Of a stretch of 64,000 bases of DNA, positions 49,771 through 58,765 are shown piece by piece (positions within the stretch are counted from its first letter, which is position 1; each line of letters opens with the position of its first letter). The translations under genes were made by a program, and so were the position numbers. The notes below the pieces were generated by a model, which saw nothing but the letters and a program-made list of their open reading frames with translations, searched no databases and had not been told where the DNA came from. The DNA comes from Rhodospirillales bacterium 24-66-33 (lineage in GTDB: Bacteria > Pseudomonadota > Alphaproteobacteria > Reyranellales > Reyranellaceae): positions 248,001 to 312,000 of the forward strand of contig NCHQ01000001.1 in NCBI GenBank assembly GCA_002281855.1, written 5' to 3'.

Positions 49771-50685
49771 ATGCACACGATCAGGCTGCCGTATCACGAT
49801 CGCTATCCCTATTCGCCGATCACCGAGCGCACGGACTATTCGTGGCCCGAAGGCAAGCGGCTGGCGGTCTATATCGGGCTCAACATCGAGCATTTCGCCT
49901 TCGGCGCGGGCGAGGGGCATCTCCTGACCGTCGCCAACCCGCCACCCGATCCGCGCACCTTCGCCTGGCGCGACTATGGAAACCGGGTCGGTGTGTGGCG
50001 CCTGCTGGAGATGTTCGACGAGCTCAACCTGCCCGCCGCGCACCTGATCAACACGACGGTGTTCGATTATGCGCCGCAGATCGTCGATGCGCTGAAGGCG
50101 CGGGGCGACGAGTTCATCGGCCATGGCCGCACCAATGCCGAGCGCCATGGCGGCATGTGGGAGGCCGACGAGAAGCGCTTCCTGCAGGAGATCAGCGATT
50201 CGATCGAGAAAGCGTCGGGCAAGCGGCCGCGCGGCTGGATGGCGCCGTGGATGGCCTCGACCCGCGTGACGCCCGATCTGCTCAAGGAGACCGGCTACGA
50301 TTTCCTGATGGACTGGCCCAACGACGACCAGCCGATCTGGATGAAGACGCGCTCCGGCCCGCTGATGAGCGTGCCCTATCCGATCGAGGTCAACGACAGT
50401 CCGCAGGTGCTGGTGCGCCATCACAGCGGCGAGGAGTTCCGCGACATGATCATCGGCCAGTTCGAGGAGCTGCTGCGGCAGTCCGCGAAGCAGCCGCTGG
50501 TCTGCGGCATCGCACTCCACACGATGATCGTGGGCCAGCCCTACCGGCTGCGCGCGCTGCGCGAGGCGCTCTCGCACATCGTGAAACATCCGCAGAAGGA
50601 CAATGTCTGGTTCACCCGGCCCAGCGACATCTACGATCACTGTGCCGCGCTGCCGAAGGGCACGATGACGCTGCCGCCGGCCTAG
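49771..50685 (+). CDS. Polysaccharide deacetylase-like (PuuE-type) protein
   Basis: A 304-residue NodB-homology protein. It starts MHTIRLPYHDRYPYSPITER, has the metal-region pattern LNIEHFAFGAGEG and the His pair in FIGHGRTNAERHGG, then GWMAPWMASTRVTPDLL. The first catalytic Asp of classical deacetylases (TFDD) is replaced by LNIE, as in the PuuE/allantoinase-like branch. No signal peptide, so probably cytosolic and not acting on cell-wall polymer. AGAGGTAGGA supports the ATG. It acts with the SDR and PhyH genes upstream on an unknown amide or purine-like compound (inference). Confidence 0.87.
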   Translation: MHTIRLPYHDRYPYSPITERTDYSWPEGKRLAVYIGLNIEHFAFGAGEGHLLTVANPPPDPRTFAWRDYGNRVGVWRLLEMFDELNLPAAHLINTTVFDYAPQIVDALKARGDEFIGHGRTNAERHGGMWEADEKRFLQEISDSIEKASGKRPRGWMAPWMASTRVTPDLLKETGYDFLMDWPNDDQPIWMKTRSGPLMSVPYPIEVNDSPQVLVRHHSGEEFRDMIIGQFEELLRQSAKQPLVCGIALHTMIVGQPYRLRALREALSHIVKHPQKDNVWFTRPSDIYDHCAALPKGTMTLPPA

Positions 50686-50688
50686 GCT

Positions 50689-51480
50689 CTAGTCGGGGTG
50701 CACCGAGACGCCGAGCCGTTCGAGAAGCTCCGTCTGCTGGCTCTCACCGATCATCAGCCCCGTGTGGCCGGACAGCACGGCCAGGTTCAGCCCGGATATC
50801 GTCGAGCCTCGAAAATCCGCGCGGGTCAGATTGGCCCGCTCCCATTCGGCCTTGTCGAGAATGCAGTCGCGCATAATTGCGTCGGTGAGATTGACGTCGA
50901 AGAAGGCCGTGTCGAGAAACTTGCAGGTCAGGAACTCGCAGCTTTCGAGCGACACACCTGAGAAGTCGGTGAAGGTGAAGTTGCAGGCCTCGAAACGCCC
51001 CCGGGTGACGATCACCCGCTTCGAGATTGCCTTGGTGAAGGTGGAGGCGTGGAAGCGGCCGCCCCGGAAGCTGCATTCCCGAGCCCGGAAATCATGCATG
51101 TCGCAGCGTTCGAAGGTGCTGACCGAGAAGTTGCACTTTTCCACTTCGACGTCCCGCAGATCGCAGAAGGCGAAGGTGCATCCCTTCTTCTGGTCGGCGT
51201 CGAAGAAGTTGGTGGCCTGAAATCGGGCGCCAGGGAACTTGCAGCTTGCGAAGCGACCCGGTGAAAAGCGGCAGCCCTTGAACTGCGCTCCGGAGAAATC
51301 GGCGCCACGGACGGCCAGCAGATCGAAGAGGCAACCGGTGAACAGGCATTCCGACAGGTCGAGTTCGTCGAGCGCGACGGCGGAGGTGAAGGCGGCGGCC
51401 TCGAAGGAGCGGCTCGTCTTCAGCCGCGCGTTCAGTTCGTCCTGGCAAAGGGGCTTCTGCGCGGGATCGGTGTTCGCCAT
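50689..51480 (-). CDS. Pentapeptide-repeat protein
   Basis: A 263-residue right-handed quadrilateral beta-helix. Repeats of the A(D/N)LXX type run from about residue 45 to 235, such as CLFTGCLFDL, ADFSGAQFKG, CNFSVSTFERC and ADFRGSTISG, with Phe or Leu at the centre. Many cysteines line the turns. The order and length resemble Qnr/MfpA proteins that mimic DNA and protect gyrase, but the family is broad and function cannot be assigned. A short globular tail ends LLERLGVSVHPD. It diverges from the cyclase gene. Confidence 0.88.
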   Translation of the reverse strand: MANTDPAQKPLCQDELNARLKTSRSFEAAAFTSAVALDELDLSECLFTGCLFDLLAVRGADFSGAQFKGCRFSPGRFASCKFPGARFQATNFFDADQKKGCTFAFCDLRDVEVEKCNFSVSTFERCDMHDFRARECSFRGGRFHASTFTKAISKRVIVTRGRFEACNFTFTDFSGVSLESCEFLTCKFLDTAFFDVNLTDAIMRDCILDKAEWERANLTRADFRGSTISGLNLAVLSGHTGLMIGESQQTELLERLGVSVHPD

Positions 51481-51510
51481 AGGCGTGCCCTTGCTTTGAG
51501 GTCTATCTTT

Positions 51511-51524
51511 GCCACGAGCGTGGC
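51511..51524. promoter_or_regulatory. Short palindrome between pentapeptide and cyclase genes
   Basis: GCCACG and CGTGGC flank two bases in the 79-base divergent gap. It is an operator candidate of low weight because short palindromes are common at this GC content. Confidence 0.3.
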
Positions 51525-51559
51525 TGCCCGCGTTCCACCGATACGGATGCCCGGAGACA

Positions 51560-52804
51560 ATGTCGATGAAATCTGCCCCCCTCGCCGGATGGCTGGCGCA
51601 GGCCGGCCTGCGCAACATGCCGCTGGAGGAGCTGGTCGACGGCTTCGGTCGACGTCTCAACGAGATCGGCCTCAAGGTCGAACGCCTGTTCGTCGGTATG
51701 AACACGCTGCATCCCATGATCCGGGCGCGCAGCCTGATTTGGGATGCGGCGGAGGGCGTCAACCAGCATTTCGAAATCGCTCATTCCGAGATCGACTCGA
51801 CAGAAATCCAGAGCAGCCCGTTCGCGGTGATGCTGCTCGACGGCGTCAGCGAACGCCGTCGCCGCGTCGATGGGACCGACGATCTGGCCGGCATACCGGT
51901 CTTCGAGGAGCTGCGTGCCGCCGGGATGACCGAATGGATCGGATGGGTCCAGTCGTTCGGTGAATTGTCGCTGCGGGTCGGCAGCCCAGCCGAGGCCGAG
52001 CATTCGGAGCGGCTGGGGCTCGTCTTCTCCGCGTCAACCGGCCGGCCCAACGGCTTTTGCCACGGGGATTTGACCCTCCTGCGGGAAGTGCTTCCGGTCT
52101 TCGCGCTTGCCGTAAAGGCCACAAGCATGCGCGGCATCGGCCACGGATTGCTGGCGGCCTATCTCGGTAACGATCCGGCGAGCCGGGTGCTCTCCGGCAC
52201 CGTGTTGCGGGGTGAGGTAATGAGCGTCGAGGCCGTGGTTTTCTTCACCGACCTCAGGGGCTTCACGAGCCTCGCCGACACGATGCCGGGACGTGAGCTG
52301 ATTGCGATGCTCGACGACTATTTTACCTGCATGGTCCAGCCTGTCGTGGCGCACGAGGGCGAGGTGCTGAAGTTCATGGGCGACGGCATGCTGGCGGCGT
52401 TTGCGGTGATCCTCGACGATCATGCCGAGGTCTGTGCTGCGGCGCTCGCGGCGGCGGAAGAGGTACTGGCCCGCGTCGACGCGCTCAACGAGGAGCGACG
52501 AAACGCCGGAAAGCCCGCGACGGCGCTCGACATCTCCCTTCACATCGGCCGCGTTCTCTACGGCAATGTCGGCTCCGACACGCGGCTCGATTTCACGGTG
52601 ATCGGGCCCGCGGTCAACGAGGCCTCGCGTATCGAGGCGCTGTGCGAGCCACTCGGCCAGGCGCTGCTGATGTCGCAAGCCTTCGCTGAAGCGGCGACCG
52701 CCAGCCGCGACCGGCTGGTCTCGCTCGGCCGCCACCGCCTGCGCGGCGTGCGCGAGGACACGGAGCTGTTTGGTTTGGCGGGCACGCCACCAATGTCATC
52801 CTGA
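51560..52804 (+). CDS. Class III adenylate/guanylate cyclase
   Basis: A 414-residue protein. The N-terminal 220 residues form a soluble sensor-like domain I cannot name. The cyclase domain (about 225-390) has the first metal Asp in FFTDLRGFTSL, the second in KFMGDGMLAAF, and the transition-state Asn and Arg in VNEASRIEAL. The base-selecting lysine (VLKFMGDG) and the DFTVIG segment favour ATP, hence cAMP. I start at ATG 51560, after CCGGAG; ATG 51509 is possible. No membrane span. Its stop codon lies in the arm of a large palindrome. Confidence 0.9.
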   Translation: MSMKSAPLAGWLAQAGLRNMPLEELVDGFGRRLNEIGLKVERLFVGMNTLHPMIRARSLIWDAAEGVNQHFEIAHSEIDSTEIQSSPFAVMLLDGVSERRRRVDGTDDLAGIPVFEELRAAGMTEWIGWVQSFGELSLRVGSPAEAEHSERLGLVFSASTGRPNGFCHGDLTLLREVLPVFALAVKATSMRGIGHGLLAAYLGNDPASRVLSGTVLRGEVMSVEAVVFFTDLRGFTSLADTMPGRELIAMLDDYFTCMVQPVVAHEGEVLKFMGDGMLAAFAVILDDHAEVCAAALAAAEEVLARVDALNEERRNAGKPATALDISLHIGRVLYGNVGSDTRLDFTVIGPAVNEASRIEALCEPLGQALLMSQAFAEAATASRDRLVSLGRHRLRGVREDTELFGLAGTPPMSS

Positions 52805-52875
52805 GCGCAGCGAAGGATCTCGCGCCAGCCACGTAGTCCTTTGGTCGCTCCGCTAGGTCCTTCGCTGCGCTCAGG
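52800..52875. repeat. 18-bp inverted repeat overlapping the cyclase stop codon
   Basis: CCTGAGCGCAGCGAAGGA at 52800-52817 is exactly complementary to TCCTTCGCTGCGCTCAGG at 52858-52875. The cyclase TGA is at 52802-52804, and the convergent hydrolase gene ends at 52893. This sequence type is widespread between genes in alphaproteobacteria and probably ends both transcripts. Confidence 0.75.
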
Positions 52876-52892
52876 ACGACAGGGTGGTTGGC

Positions 52893-54056
52893 TCAGCGCC
52901 CGTAGATCGCGCTCTCGAAGGCGTGGAAGAGGGGCAGCGCCTTCACGTCGGCGAAGGGCAGGATCTGGGTCATGTAGACGCCGCCCAGGCGCTTCTTGCG
53001 GTCGATCCAGTAATAGGTGTTGGGCAGGCCGGCCCAGGAGAGGCTGCCGGCCGAGCGGCCGGTCGCCGCCTCCTCATTGTTGATCATGAAGCTCAGGCCC
53101 CATTGCTTGGCGACGCCGGGAAAGAACTCGGCATCGTTGGACAAAGCCGGCATCACGGTCTTGAGCAGACACACCGTTGAATCGCCCATCGCGTTGGCGG
53201 CCATCGCATCGACCGTCTCGGGCTTCATCACGACCTCGCCGCGCGCCGACTTGCCGCCGTCCAGCACCATGCGCACGAATTTCAGATAGTCGTTGGCCGT
53301 CGAGTAGAGGCCGCCGCCACCGGCCTCGAATTCGGGCTCCTGCGGCACCTCGCGCTTCAGGTCGGCGACCAGGCTGCCGTCGGCCTTGCGATGATGGATC
53401 CTGGCCATGCGGGCACGCATCGCCGGCGTGAGGCGGAAGCCGGTGCTGTCCATGGCGAGCGGACCGAACAGCTCCTCCTGCATCACCTGGCCGAGCTTCC
53501 GGCCCGTCACGGCCTCGACCATCTTGCCGGCCCAGTCGATGCCGATTCCGTACTGCCAGCGCGCGCCGGGATCGAACAACAGGGGCGTGGTCAGGGACCT
53601 GTCGAGGCCGGTGCCGATGGTCGGCACGTCCATCACCTCGCGATACCGCAGGATCTCCGGATTCCAGATGTCGTAGCCGAAGCCCGCGGTGTGCGTCAGC
53701 AGGTGACGAAGGGTGATGTCGCGCACCGGCTTGCGCAGGCGCGGCTTGCCGTCCGTGTCGAAGCCTTCCAGCACCTGGACCTCGCCCAAATACGGAAGCA
53801 CATCTCTTGCCGGCGCATCGAGCTTCAGCGTGCCCCGTTCGACCTGCTGCATCGCGACCGCGCCCGTCACCGCCTTGGTCATGGAAGCGATCCACACGAC
53901 GGTGTCGGGTGTCATGTCGGCATCCTGGCCCAGGATCGTCTTGCCGAAGCCGCCCTCGTAGATCGTGCCGCTTCCGTCGGTCGCGACGGCCGTGACGCCG
54001 GGCACGTCGCCGCGCTGCACGGCTTCGCTCAGGATCGCATCGATGCGCGCCTTCAT
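52893..54056 (-). CDS. Beta-lactamase class C-like serine hydrolase
   Basis: A 387-residue penicillin-binding-protein-fold hydrolase. The nucleophile motif SxxK reads ASMTKAVTG (near residue 57), the YxN-type motif is WQYGIGIDW, and the HxG-type region is near SLSWAGLPNTYYWID. It has no signal peptide, so it probably acts in the cytosol as an esterase or lipase (EstB/LovD-like) rather than a beta-lactamase. Its ATG overlaps the oligopeptidase B stop as ATGA. The open frame continues upstream only as a shadow of that gene. Confidence 0.9.
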   Translation of the reverse strand: MKARIDAILSEAVQRGDVPGVTAVATDGSGTIYEGGFGKTILGQDADMTPDTVVWIASMTKAVTGAVAMQQVERGTLKLDAPARDVLPYLGEVQVLEGFDTDGKPRLRKPVRDITLRHLLTHTAGFGYDIWNPEILRYREVMDVPTIGTGLDRSLTTPLLFDPGARWQYGIGIDWAGKMVEAVTGRKLGQVMQEELFGPLAMDSTGFRLTPAMRARMARIHHRKADGSLVADLKREVPQEPEFEAGGGGLYSTANDYLKFVRMVLDGGKSARGEVVMKPETVDAMAANAMGDSTVCLLKTVMPALSNDAEFFPGVAKQWGLSFMINNEEAATGRSAGSLSWAGLPNTYYWIDRKKRLGGVYMTQILPFADVKALPLFHAFESAIYGR

Positions 54057-56137
54057 GGTTTCGCTCCTGCAAGGCCAACCGTGTCGAGCGCGAAGGCGTA
54101 GCCGATCGCCACCTCGTCGAGGCGGGAGAAACGGCCCGACGCGCCGCCATGACCCGCACCCATATTGGTGTGCAGGATGACCGGCCCGCCGCCCGTCATG
54201 GTCGCGCGCAGCCGCGCCACCCACTTGGCGGGCTCCCAGTAGGTGACACGCGGATCGGTGAGGCCGGCCATCGCCAGGATCGCCGGATAGCGCTGCGCCG
54301 TCACATTGTCGTAGGGCGAGTAGGAGCGGATGTAGTTGAAGGCCGCGGCATCGGTGATCGGATTGCCCCACTCGGGCCATTCCGGCGGGGTGAGCGGCAG
54401 CTTGTCGTCGAGCATGGTCGCCAGCACGTCGACGAAGGGAACCTCGGCGAGGATGCCGGCAAACAGCTCGGGCGCGCGGTTGGCGACCGCGCCCATCAGC
54501 ATGCCGCCGGCGCTGCCGCCATGGCCCACGATGCGTCCGGCCGACGTGTACCCGGCCTCGATCAAGGCGCGACCGGCCGCCACGAAATCGTCGAACGTGT
54601 TGGTCTTCTTCTCGCGCTTGCCGTCGAGATACCACGACCAGCCCTGGTCGGAGCCGCCGCGGATGTGGGCGATGGCATAGACGAAGCCGCGGTCGACCAG
54701 CGACAGGCGGTTGGCCGAGAACGACGCCGGCATCGACATGCCGTAGGACCCGTAGCCGTAGAGCAGCAGTGGCGCGCGGCCGTCGCGCACCAGGTCGCGG
54801 CGATGCAGGATCGATACCCGCACCTCGGCGCCGTCGTGCGCGGTCGCCGTGATGCGCGTCGTGACGTAGTCGGCGGGGTCGTGGCCGGAGGGAATCACCT
54901 GGCGTTTGCGCAGGGTCCGCTCCTGCGTCGCCATGTCGTAGTCGTAGACCTCCGATGGCGTGGTCATCGACGAATAGACGAAGCGCAGGGTGGTGGTGTC
55001 GAACTCGTAGCCGCCCGACATGTCGAGCGCATAGGCCGCCTCGTCGAAGGCGATCGCGTGTTCTTCTCCGGACGCGAGATCGCGGATCACGATCGAGGGC
55101 AGGGCGTTGGCGCGCTCCAGCCGTGCGAGATGGCCGGCAAAGAGTTCGATGTCGAGGATGTAGGTGCCCGGTCGATGCGGCACCAGCTCGCGCCAGTTGG
55201 CGCGCTGCGGAGCGGCAAGCGGCGCGGTCACGATCCTGAAATCGATGGCGCCGCCCTCGTTGGTGAGGATGAACAGCTCGTCGCCGCGGTCGGCCACGCT
55301 GTAGCGCACGCCCTTTTCGCGCGGCGCGATCAGCCGCGGCTCGGCATCGGGCGAGGAGAGGTCGATCAGCCACTGCTCGGTCGTATCGTGGTCGCCGCCC
55401 GAGATGACGCAGAAGCGGCCGCTGGCGCTTTTGCCGATGCGGGTGAACCAGCCCACATCCTTTTCCTCGTAGACCAGCACGTCGTCGGCCTGCGCCGTGC
55501 CCAGAACGTGCCGGTAGACTTTCAGCGGACGATGATTGTCGTCGACCCGGACATAGAAGAAGAACGAGGAGTCGCGGCCCCAGACGACGCTGCCGCTCGT
55601 CTCCGTCAGGATGTCGGGCAGGTCCTCTGCCGTATCCCAGCGCCGGATGCGCAGGGTGAAGTATTCCGAGCCGCGCAGGTCGGCGCTCCACGCCTCGAGC
55701 CGGTGGTCTGGCGAATGTCGCGTGCCGCCGAACTTGAAATAGTCCGACTGTTTGGCCAGCGCGTCGCCGTCGAGGATCGTCTGCATCTCGCCGCCGTTGC
55801 GCGGCGTGCGCCCGATCTGCTGGTGCTGGCCGCCCTCGCGGAACTTCCAGAGATAGGAAAACGGCCCGTCCGGCGTCGGCACACCCGCATCGTCTTCCTT
55901 GATGCGGCCGCGCATCTCCGCGACCAGCACCTTCTGCAGCGCCTGCGTCGGGCCGAGCCTCTCTTCGGCATAGGCGTTCTCGGCCTCGACATAGGCGCGG
56001 ATCTCGGGATCGAGCAGCGACGGATCGCGCAGTACCTCCTGCCACTTCTCGTCCTTCAGCCACGCGTAGTCGTCGGTGATCGTGACGCCGTGCAGGGTGC
56101 GCCGCGACGGGTGTCGCGGCGCGATCGGTGGCTTCAT
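54053..56137 (-). CDS. ptrB: Oligopeptidase B (S9 family prolyl-oligopeptidase)
   Basis: A cytosolic serine peptidase of 694 residues, the usual length. The N-terminal part (to about 410) is a seven-bladed propeller that limits entry to short peptides. The catalytic domain has GSYGMSM, RGGSDQGWSWY, the nucleophile in GGSAGGMLMG, the Asp in GLTDPRV and the His in GAGHGG. The family cuts after Lys or Arg. It is co-transcribed with the class C-like hydrolase and follows the HpcH-type aldolase gene by 16 bases. Confidence 0.93.
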   Translation of the reverse strand: MKPPIAPRHPSRRTLHGVTITDDYAWLKDEKWQEVLRDPSLLDPEIRAYVEAENAYAEERLGPTQALQKVLVAEMRGRIKEDDAGVPTPDGPFSYLWKFREGGQHQQIGRTPRNGGEMQTILDGDALAKQSDYFKFGGTRHSPDHRLEAWSADLRGSEYFTLRIRRWDTAEDLPDILTETSGSVVWGRDSSFFFYVRVDDNHRPLKVYRHVLGTAQADDVLVYEEKDVGWFTRIGKSASGRFCVISGGDHDTTEQWLIDLSSPDAEPRLIAPREKGVRYSVADRGDELFILTNEGGAIDFRIVTAPLAAPQRANWRELVPHRPGTYILDIELFAGHLARLERANALPSIVIRDLASGEEHAIAFDEAAYALDMSGGYEFDTTTLRFVYSSMTTPSEVYDYDMATQERTLRKRQVIPSGHDPADYVTTRITATAHDGAEVRVSILHRRDLVRDGRAPLLLYGYGSYGMSMPASFSANRLSLVDRGFVYAIAHIRGGSDQGWSWYLDGKREKKTNTFDDFVAAGRALIEAGYTSAGRIVGHGGSAGGMLMGAVANRAPELFAGILAEVPFVDVLATMLDDKLPLTPPEWPEWGNPITDAAAFNYIRSYSPYDNVTAQRYPAILAMAGLTDPRVTYWEPAKWVARLRATMTGGGPVILHTNMGAGHGGASGRFSRLDEVAIGYAFALDTVGLAGAKP

Positions 56138-56153
56138 GGGGGGCTCGCAGATG

Positions 56154-57002
56154 TTAGTAGTTGCCGGCCTTCGCAGGCGCCTTGGCCGGCGCCGCGGGCT
56201 TGTCGCCTAGCAGGCCGCGCATCTCGGCGCCCTTGGTGTCCCACCAGTCGGCGAGGATGCGGACGTCCCAGCCGATGCAGAAATGCTTCACGCCCATGTC
56301 GAGATACTTGGCGGCCTGGCTGGGATCGCGCAGCTCGACGCGGGGATGCAGCCCCTTCTTCAGCGCGGTCTCGATCGTCTTCTTCTCGGCCGCCACCACG
56401 TCGGGATGGTTGGCCTGGCCGGTCAGGCCGATGCTCATCGAAAAGTCGGAGGCGCCGAACTGCACCATGTCGAGGCCAGGCACGTCGAGGATGGCGTCGA
56501 GATCGTCCACGCAGGACTTCTTCTCGACCATGATGGCGATCACGACCTCGTTCAGCGCATCGACATAGGCCGGCGAGCCGCCGGTGCGGACTGTGCCGAC
56601 GTCGCGCCGCATGCCGACGCCCAACCGGCCTCTGCCTCGTGCGCCTTGCGCCATCGTCGTCTCGGCGCGGACCGCGTCGACCGCGGCCTTGGCGTCCTCG
56701 ACCGAGCGGATGTCGGCGAACAGCACGCTCTGGAAACCCGAGCCGATCGCCCGCATGGCCTGGTGCGTGTACTGGGTCTGCTCGATCTTGATCATGCCCG
56801 ACATGCCCATCAGCTCGAACGAGCGCCCGAGATTGTCGAGATCGTGCATGGTGAAGGGCGCGTACTCGGCGGTGAATTCCACATAGTCGTACTGTTTGGA
56901 ATGGCCGATCAGCTCGACCAGGGTCGGCCAGGCCGACAGGATGTGCGTGCCGAGTGTGGGCTTGCCCTCGTTCAGGCGTTCACGAAGCGGATTGCGGCTC
57001 AT
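56154..57002 (-). CDS. HpcH/HpaI family aldolase
   Basis: Class II metal-dependent aldolase of 282 residues, cleaving 4-hydroxy-2-oxo acids such as 2,4-dihydroxyhept-2-ene-dioate. It has LGTHILSAWPTLVEL at the N-terminus, YDYVEFTAEYAPF, the metal Glu in IMVEKKS and the Asp in FGASDFSMSIGLTGQ. The usual catalytic His/Arg pair is less clear than in HpaI. The tail is Ala/Pro/Lys-rich (KPAAPAKAPAKAG), probably disordered. It diverges from a D-2-hydroxyacid dehydrogenase; the two could handle the same 2-oxo acid (inference). Confidence 0.88.
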   Translation of the reverse strand: MSRNPLRERLNEGKPTLGTHILSAWPTLVELIGHSKQYDYVEFTAEYAPFTMHDLDNLGRSFELMGMSGMIKIEQTQYTHQAMRAIGSGFQSVLFADIRSVEDAKAAVDAVRAETTMAQGARGRGRLGVGMRRDVGTVRTGGSPAYVDALNEVVIAIMVEKKSCVDDLDAILDVPGLDMVQFGASDFSMSIGLTGQANHPDVVAAEKKTIETALKKGLHPRVELRDPSQAAKYLDMGVKHFCIGWDVRILADWWDTKGAEMRGLLGDKPAAPAKAPAKAGNY

Positions 57003-57060
57003 CTTGTTCCCCCGGGGTGATCGTTCGGGCTAGTGTGGCACCTTGTGCAGGGGGAGTTCC

Positions 57061-58029
57061 ATGTTTCCGACGAGAGATAAGCTGACAATCTGCTTCGCGC
57101 ATGCGGCATACCAGATGAAGGCGCGGTTCGATGCCCGGAATACCGGCATCAACAGCTTCCAGGTGCGCAGCTACGACGAGTTCGTGCAGCGGGTCGGCGA
57201 GGCGGATGTGGTCTCGGTCTCGGGCATGTGGAAGAACGACATCATCCCCCATGCCACGAAGCTGCAGTTCGTCCAGTCGATCAGCTCGGGCATGGACCAG
57301 TACTCGAGGGAATTGCTGGGCGCCAAGGGCATCCGTCTCGCGAGCGCCGCCGGCGTCAACGCCCGCGCCGTGGCAGAGCATGCGCTGGCGCTGATCCTGG
57401 CCGTCTTCCGCCGCCTGCCCGAGGCCCGCGACAACCAGCACAAGAAGGTGTGGCGCGGCATGCTGGGCGATCTCACCCAGCGCGAGGACGAGCTGGGTGG
57501 CAAGACGCTGCTGATCGTTGGCATGGGCCGGATCGGCAGCCACCTCGCCAAGCTCGCCAAGGCCTTCGACATGAAGGTGATCGGCATCCGCCGCGATCCG
57601 ACGGCGGGCGCCAACGGCGCCGACGAGATCCATGGCATGGGCGACCTGGTGAAGCTGGTCCCGCAGGCCGACATCGTGGCGCTCACCTGTGCGCTGACGC
57701 CGGAGACGACTGGCCTGATGAGTGCAGCGGCCTTCGCGGCGATGAAGCCTTCGTCGGTCTTCGTGAACGTCGCGCGCGGCAAGGTCGCCGACGAGGCGGC
57801 CCTCATCGCCACCATGGAAGGAAACAAGATCTGGGCGGCGGCGCTCGACGTCACCGCCGAGGAGCCGCTGCCGGCGGCATCGCCCCTCTGGACGATGCCC
57901 AATGTCTTCGTCACCCCGCACACCGCGGGCGAGACACGCGCCTACGAAGACAACGTCATCGACATCCTGATCGAGAATCTCGACCGGCTGTGGCGGGGCG
58001 AAGCAACGCTCCGCAATCAGGTTCTGTAA
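57061..58029 (+). CDS. D-2-hydroxyacid dehydrogenase
   Basis: NAD(P)-dependent 2-hydroxyacid dehydrogenase of 322 residues. IVGMGRIGSHLAK binds the cofactor. The catalytic Arg is in NVARGKV, Glu in VTAEEPLP and His in TPHTAGE. The Arg in IGIRRDP after the second strand suggests NADPH use. GGGGGAG five bases ahead supports ATG 57061. It is not closely like the dehydrogenase at 44 kb. It diverges from the HpcH aldolase gene. Confidence 0.92.
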   Translation: MFPTRDKLTICFAHAAYQMKARFDARNTGINSFQVRSYDEFVQRVGEADVVSVSGMWKNDIIPHATKLQFVQSISSGMDQYSRELLGAKGIRLASAAGVNARAVAEHALALILAVFRRLPEARDNQHKKVWRGMLGDLTQREDELGGKTLLIVGMGRIGSHLAKLAKAFDMKVIGIRRDPTAGANGADEIHGMGDLVKLVPQADIVALTCALTPETTGLMSAAAFAAMKPSSVFVNVARGKVADEAALIATMEGNKIWAAALDVTAEEPLPAASPLWTMPNVFVTPHTAGETRAYEDNVIDILIENLDRLWRGEATLRNQVL

Positions 58030-58106
58030 TCAGAGCCTGCGCCTCGGGGAGGACGATGTCGGCCTAGTCCTCTTGTTGCGCTTCGCCCAGGAGGGACCTC
58101 CTGCTA

Positions 58107-58132
58107 GGCTGGGCTCTTGAATGTGCCCAGCC
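58107..58132 (+). promoter_or_regulatory. Perfect inverted repeat in the leader of the unknown gene
   Basis: GGCTGGGC and GCCCAGCC flank ten bases, 45 bases before the next start codon. An upstream GCCCAG at 58085 could compete for the same CTGGGC, and AGGAGG-GA-CCTCCT between them forms another stem. These choices could make a switchable leader or an operator. Confidence 0.5.
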
Positions 58133-58177
58133 GGTATCGCGGGTGCGCACCTCGAGAGAAGCACAGGGGGAGAGAAG

Positions 58178-58759
58178 ATGAGCGTCGCCGACCCGCACCG
58201 CGTCGTCCTGACCGGCGAGAACCCGTTCCTTCGCCTCAGCGAGAAGGACGGCGATCCCAATTCCACCGATGCCAGCTACTGGCGAATCCTGTTCTGCCCC
58301 GCCGGACCGGGACATGTGCTCTACCTGAAGAGCGAGCTGACGCACGGCCACTGGCGCATCTATTCCGACAACATCGCCATGGCCCGCTGGCTGCAGCAGA
58401 CCGTGCAGGGAATGCTGAACCCGGAGCTGAAGGATCTGTCGATCCCGGTCATCGACGCCGACTTCAGCAAGTCGGGCGACCCGCGCTACTTCTGGACCGA
58501 GTATGTCTCGGCGGCCGACGCCGAGATCGCGCTCACCTGGCACGATATCGGCGACCCGCTGCTGATCCATACCGAGCCCAACCAGGAACCGAACCCGCGT
58601 CCTTATGGTGTCTGCACCGTGCTGGTCCCGGCGCTCTCCGGCCGCCTCACGCTGAACGGCCAGCAGGCCCGCGGCAAGCCCTGGCCGCGCGAGCGCGAGG
58701 GACGCCCCTTCAGCACCTCGGCGCTGGCCTTCTCGGAAAGCTGGACCGAACCTCGCTAG
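58178..58759 (+). CDS. Conserved-looking protein of unknown function
   Basis: A 193-residue soluble protein, no signal peptide or membrane span. It begins MSVADPHRVVLTGENPFLRL and contains YWRILFCPAGPGHVLYL, GHWRIYSDNIAMARWLQ and YGVCTVLVPALSGRLTLNG, a mix of beta strands with regular aromatics. I do not recognise the family. GGGGGAGAGA eight bases ahead supports the ATG. It stands alone between a dehydrogenase and a DUF1254 gene, with a structured 148-base leader and a GACCGTC/GACGGTC hairpin (58766-58789) just past its stop. Confidence 0.75.
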   Translation: MSVADPHRVVLTGENPFLRLSEKDGDPNSTDASYWRILFCPAGPGHVLYLKSELTHGHWRIYSDNIAMARWLQQTVQGMLNPELKDLSIPVIDADFSKSGDPRYFWTEYVSAADAEIALTWHDIGDPLLIHTEPNQEPNPRPYGVCTVLVPALSGRLTLNGQQARGKPWPREREGRPFSTSALAFSESWTEPR

Positions 58760-58765
58760 AAGTGT

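Noticed and set aside
50689..51480. Quinolone resistance (Qnr) gene
   Set aside because: It is a pentapeptide-repeat protein, but the fold is shared by many unrelated proteins and no Qnr-specific feature is visible.
52893..56063. 1056-residue minus-strand frame apparently fusing a hydrolase to upstream sequence
   Set aside because: Only the last 387 residues are family-like; the rest is oligopeptidase B read in another frame. Not a fusion.
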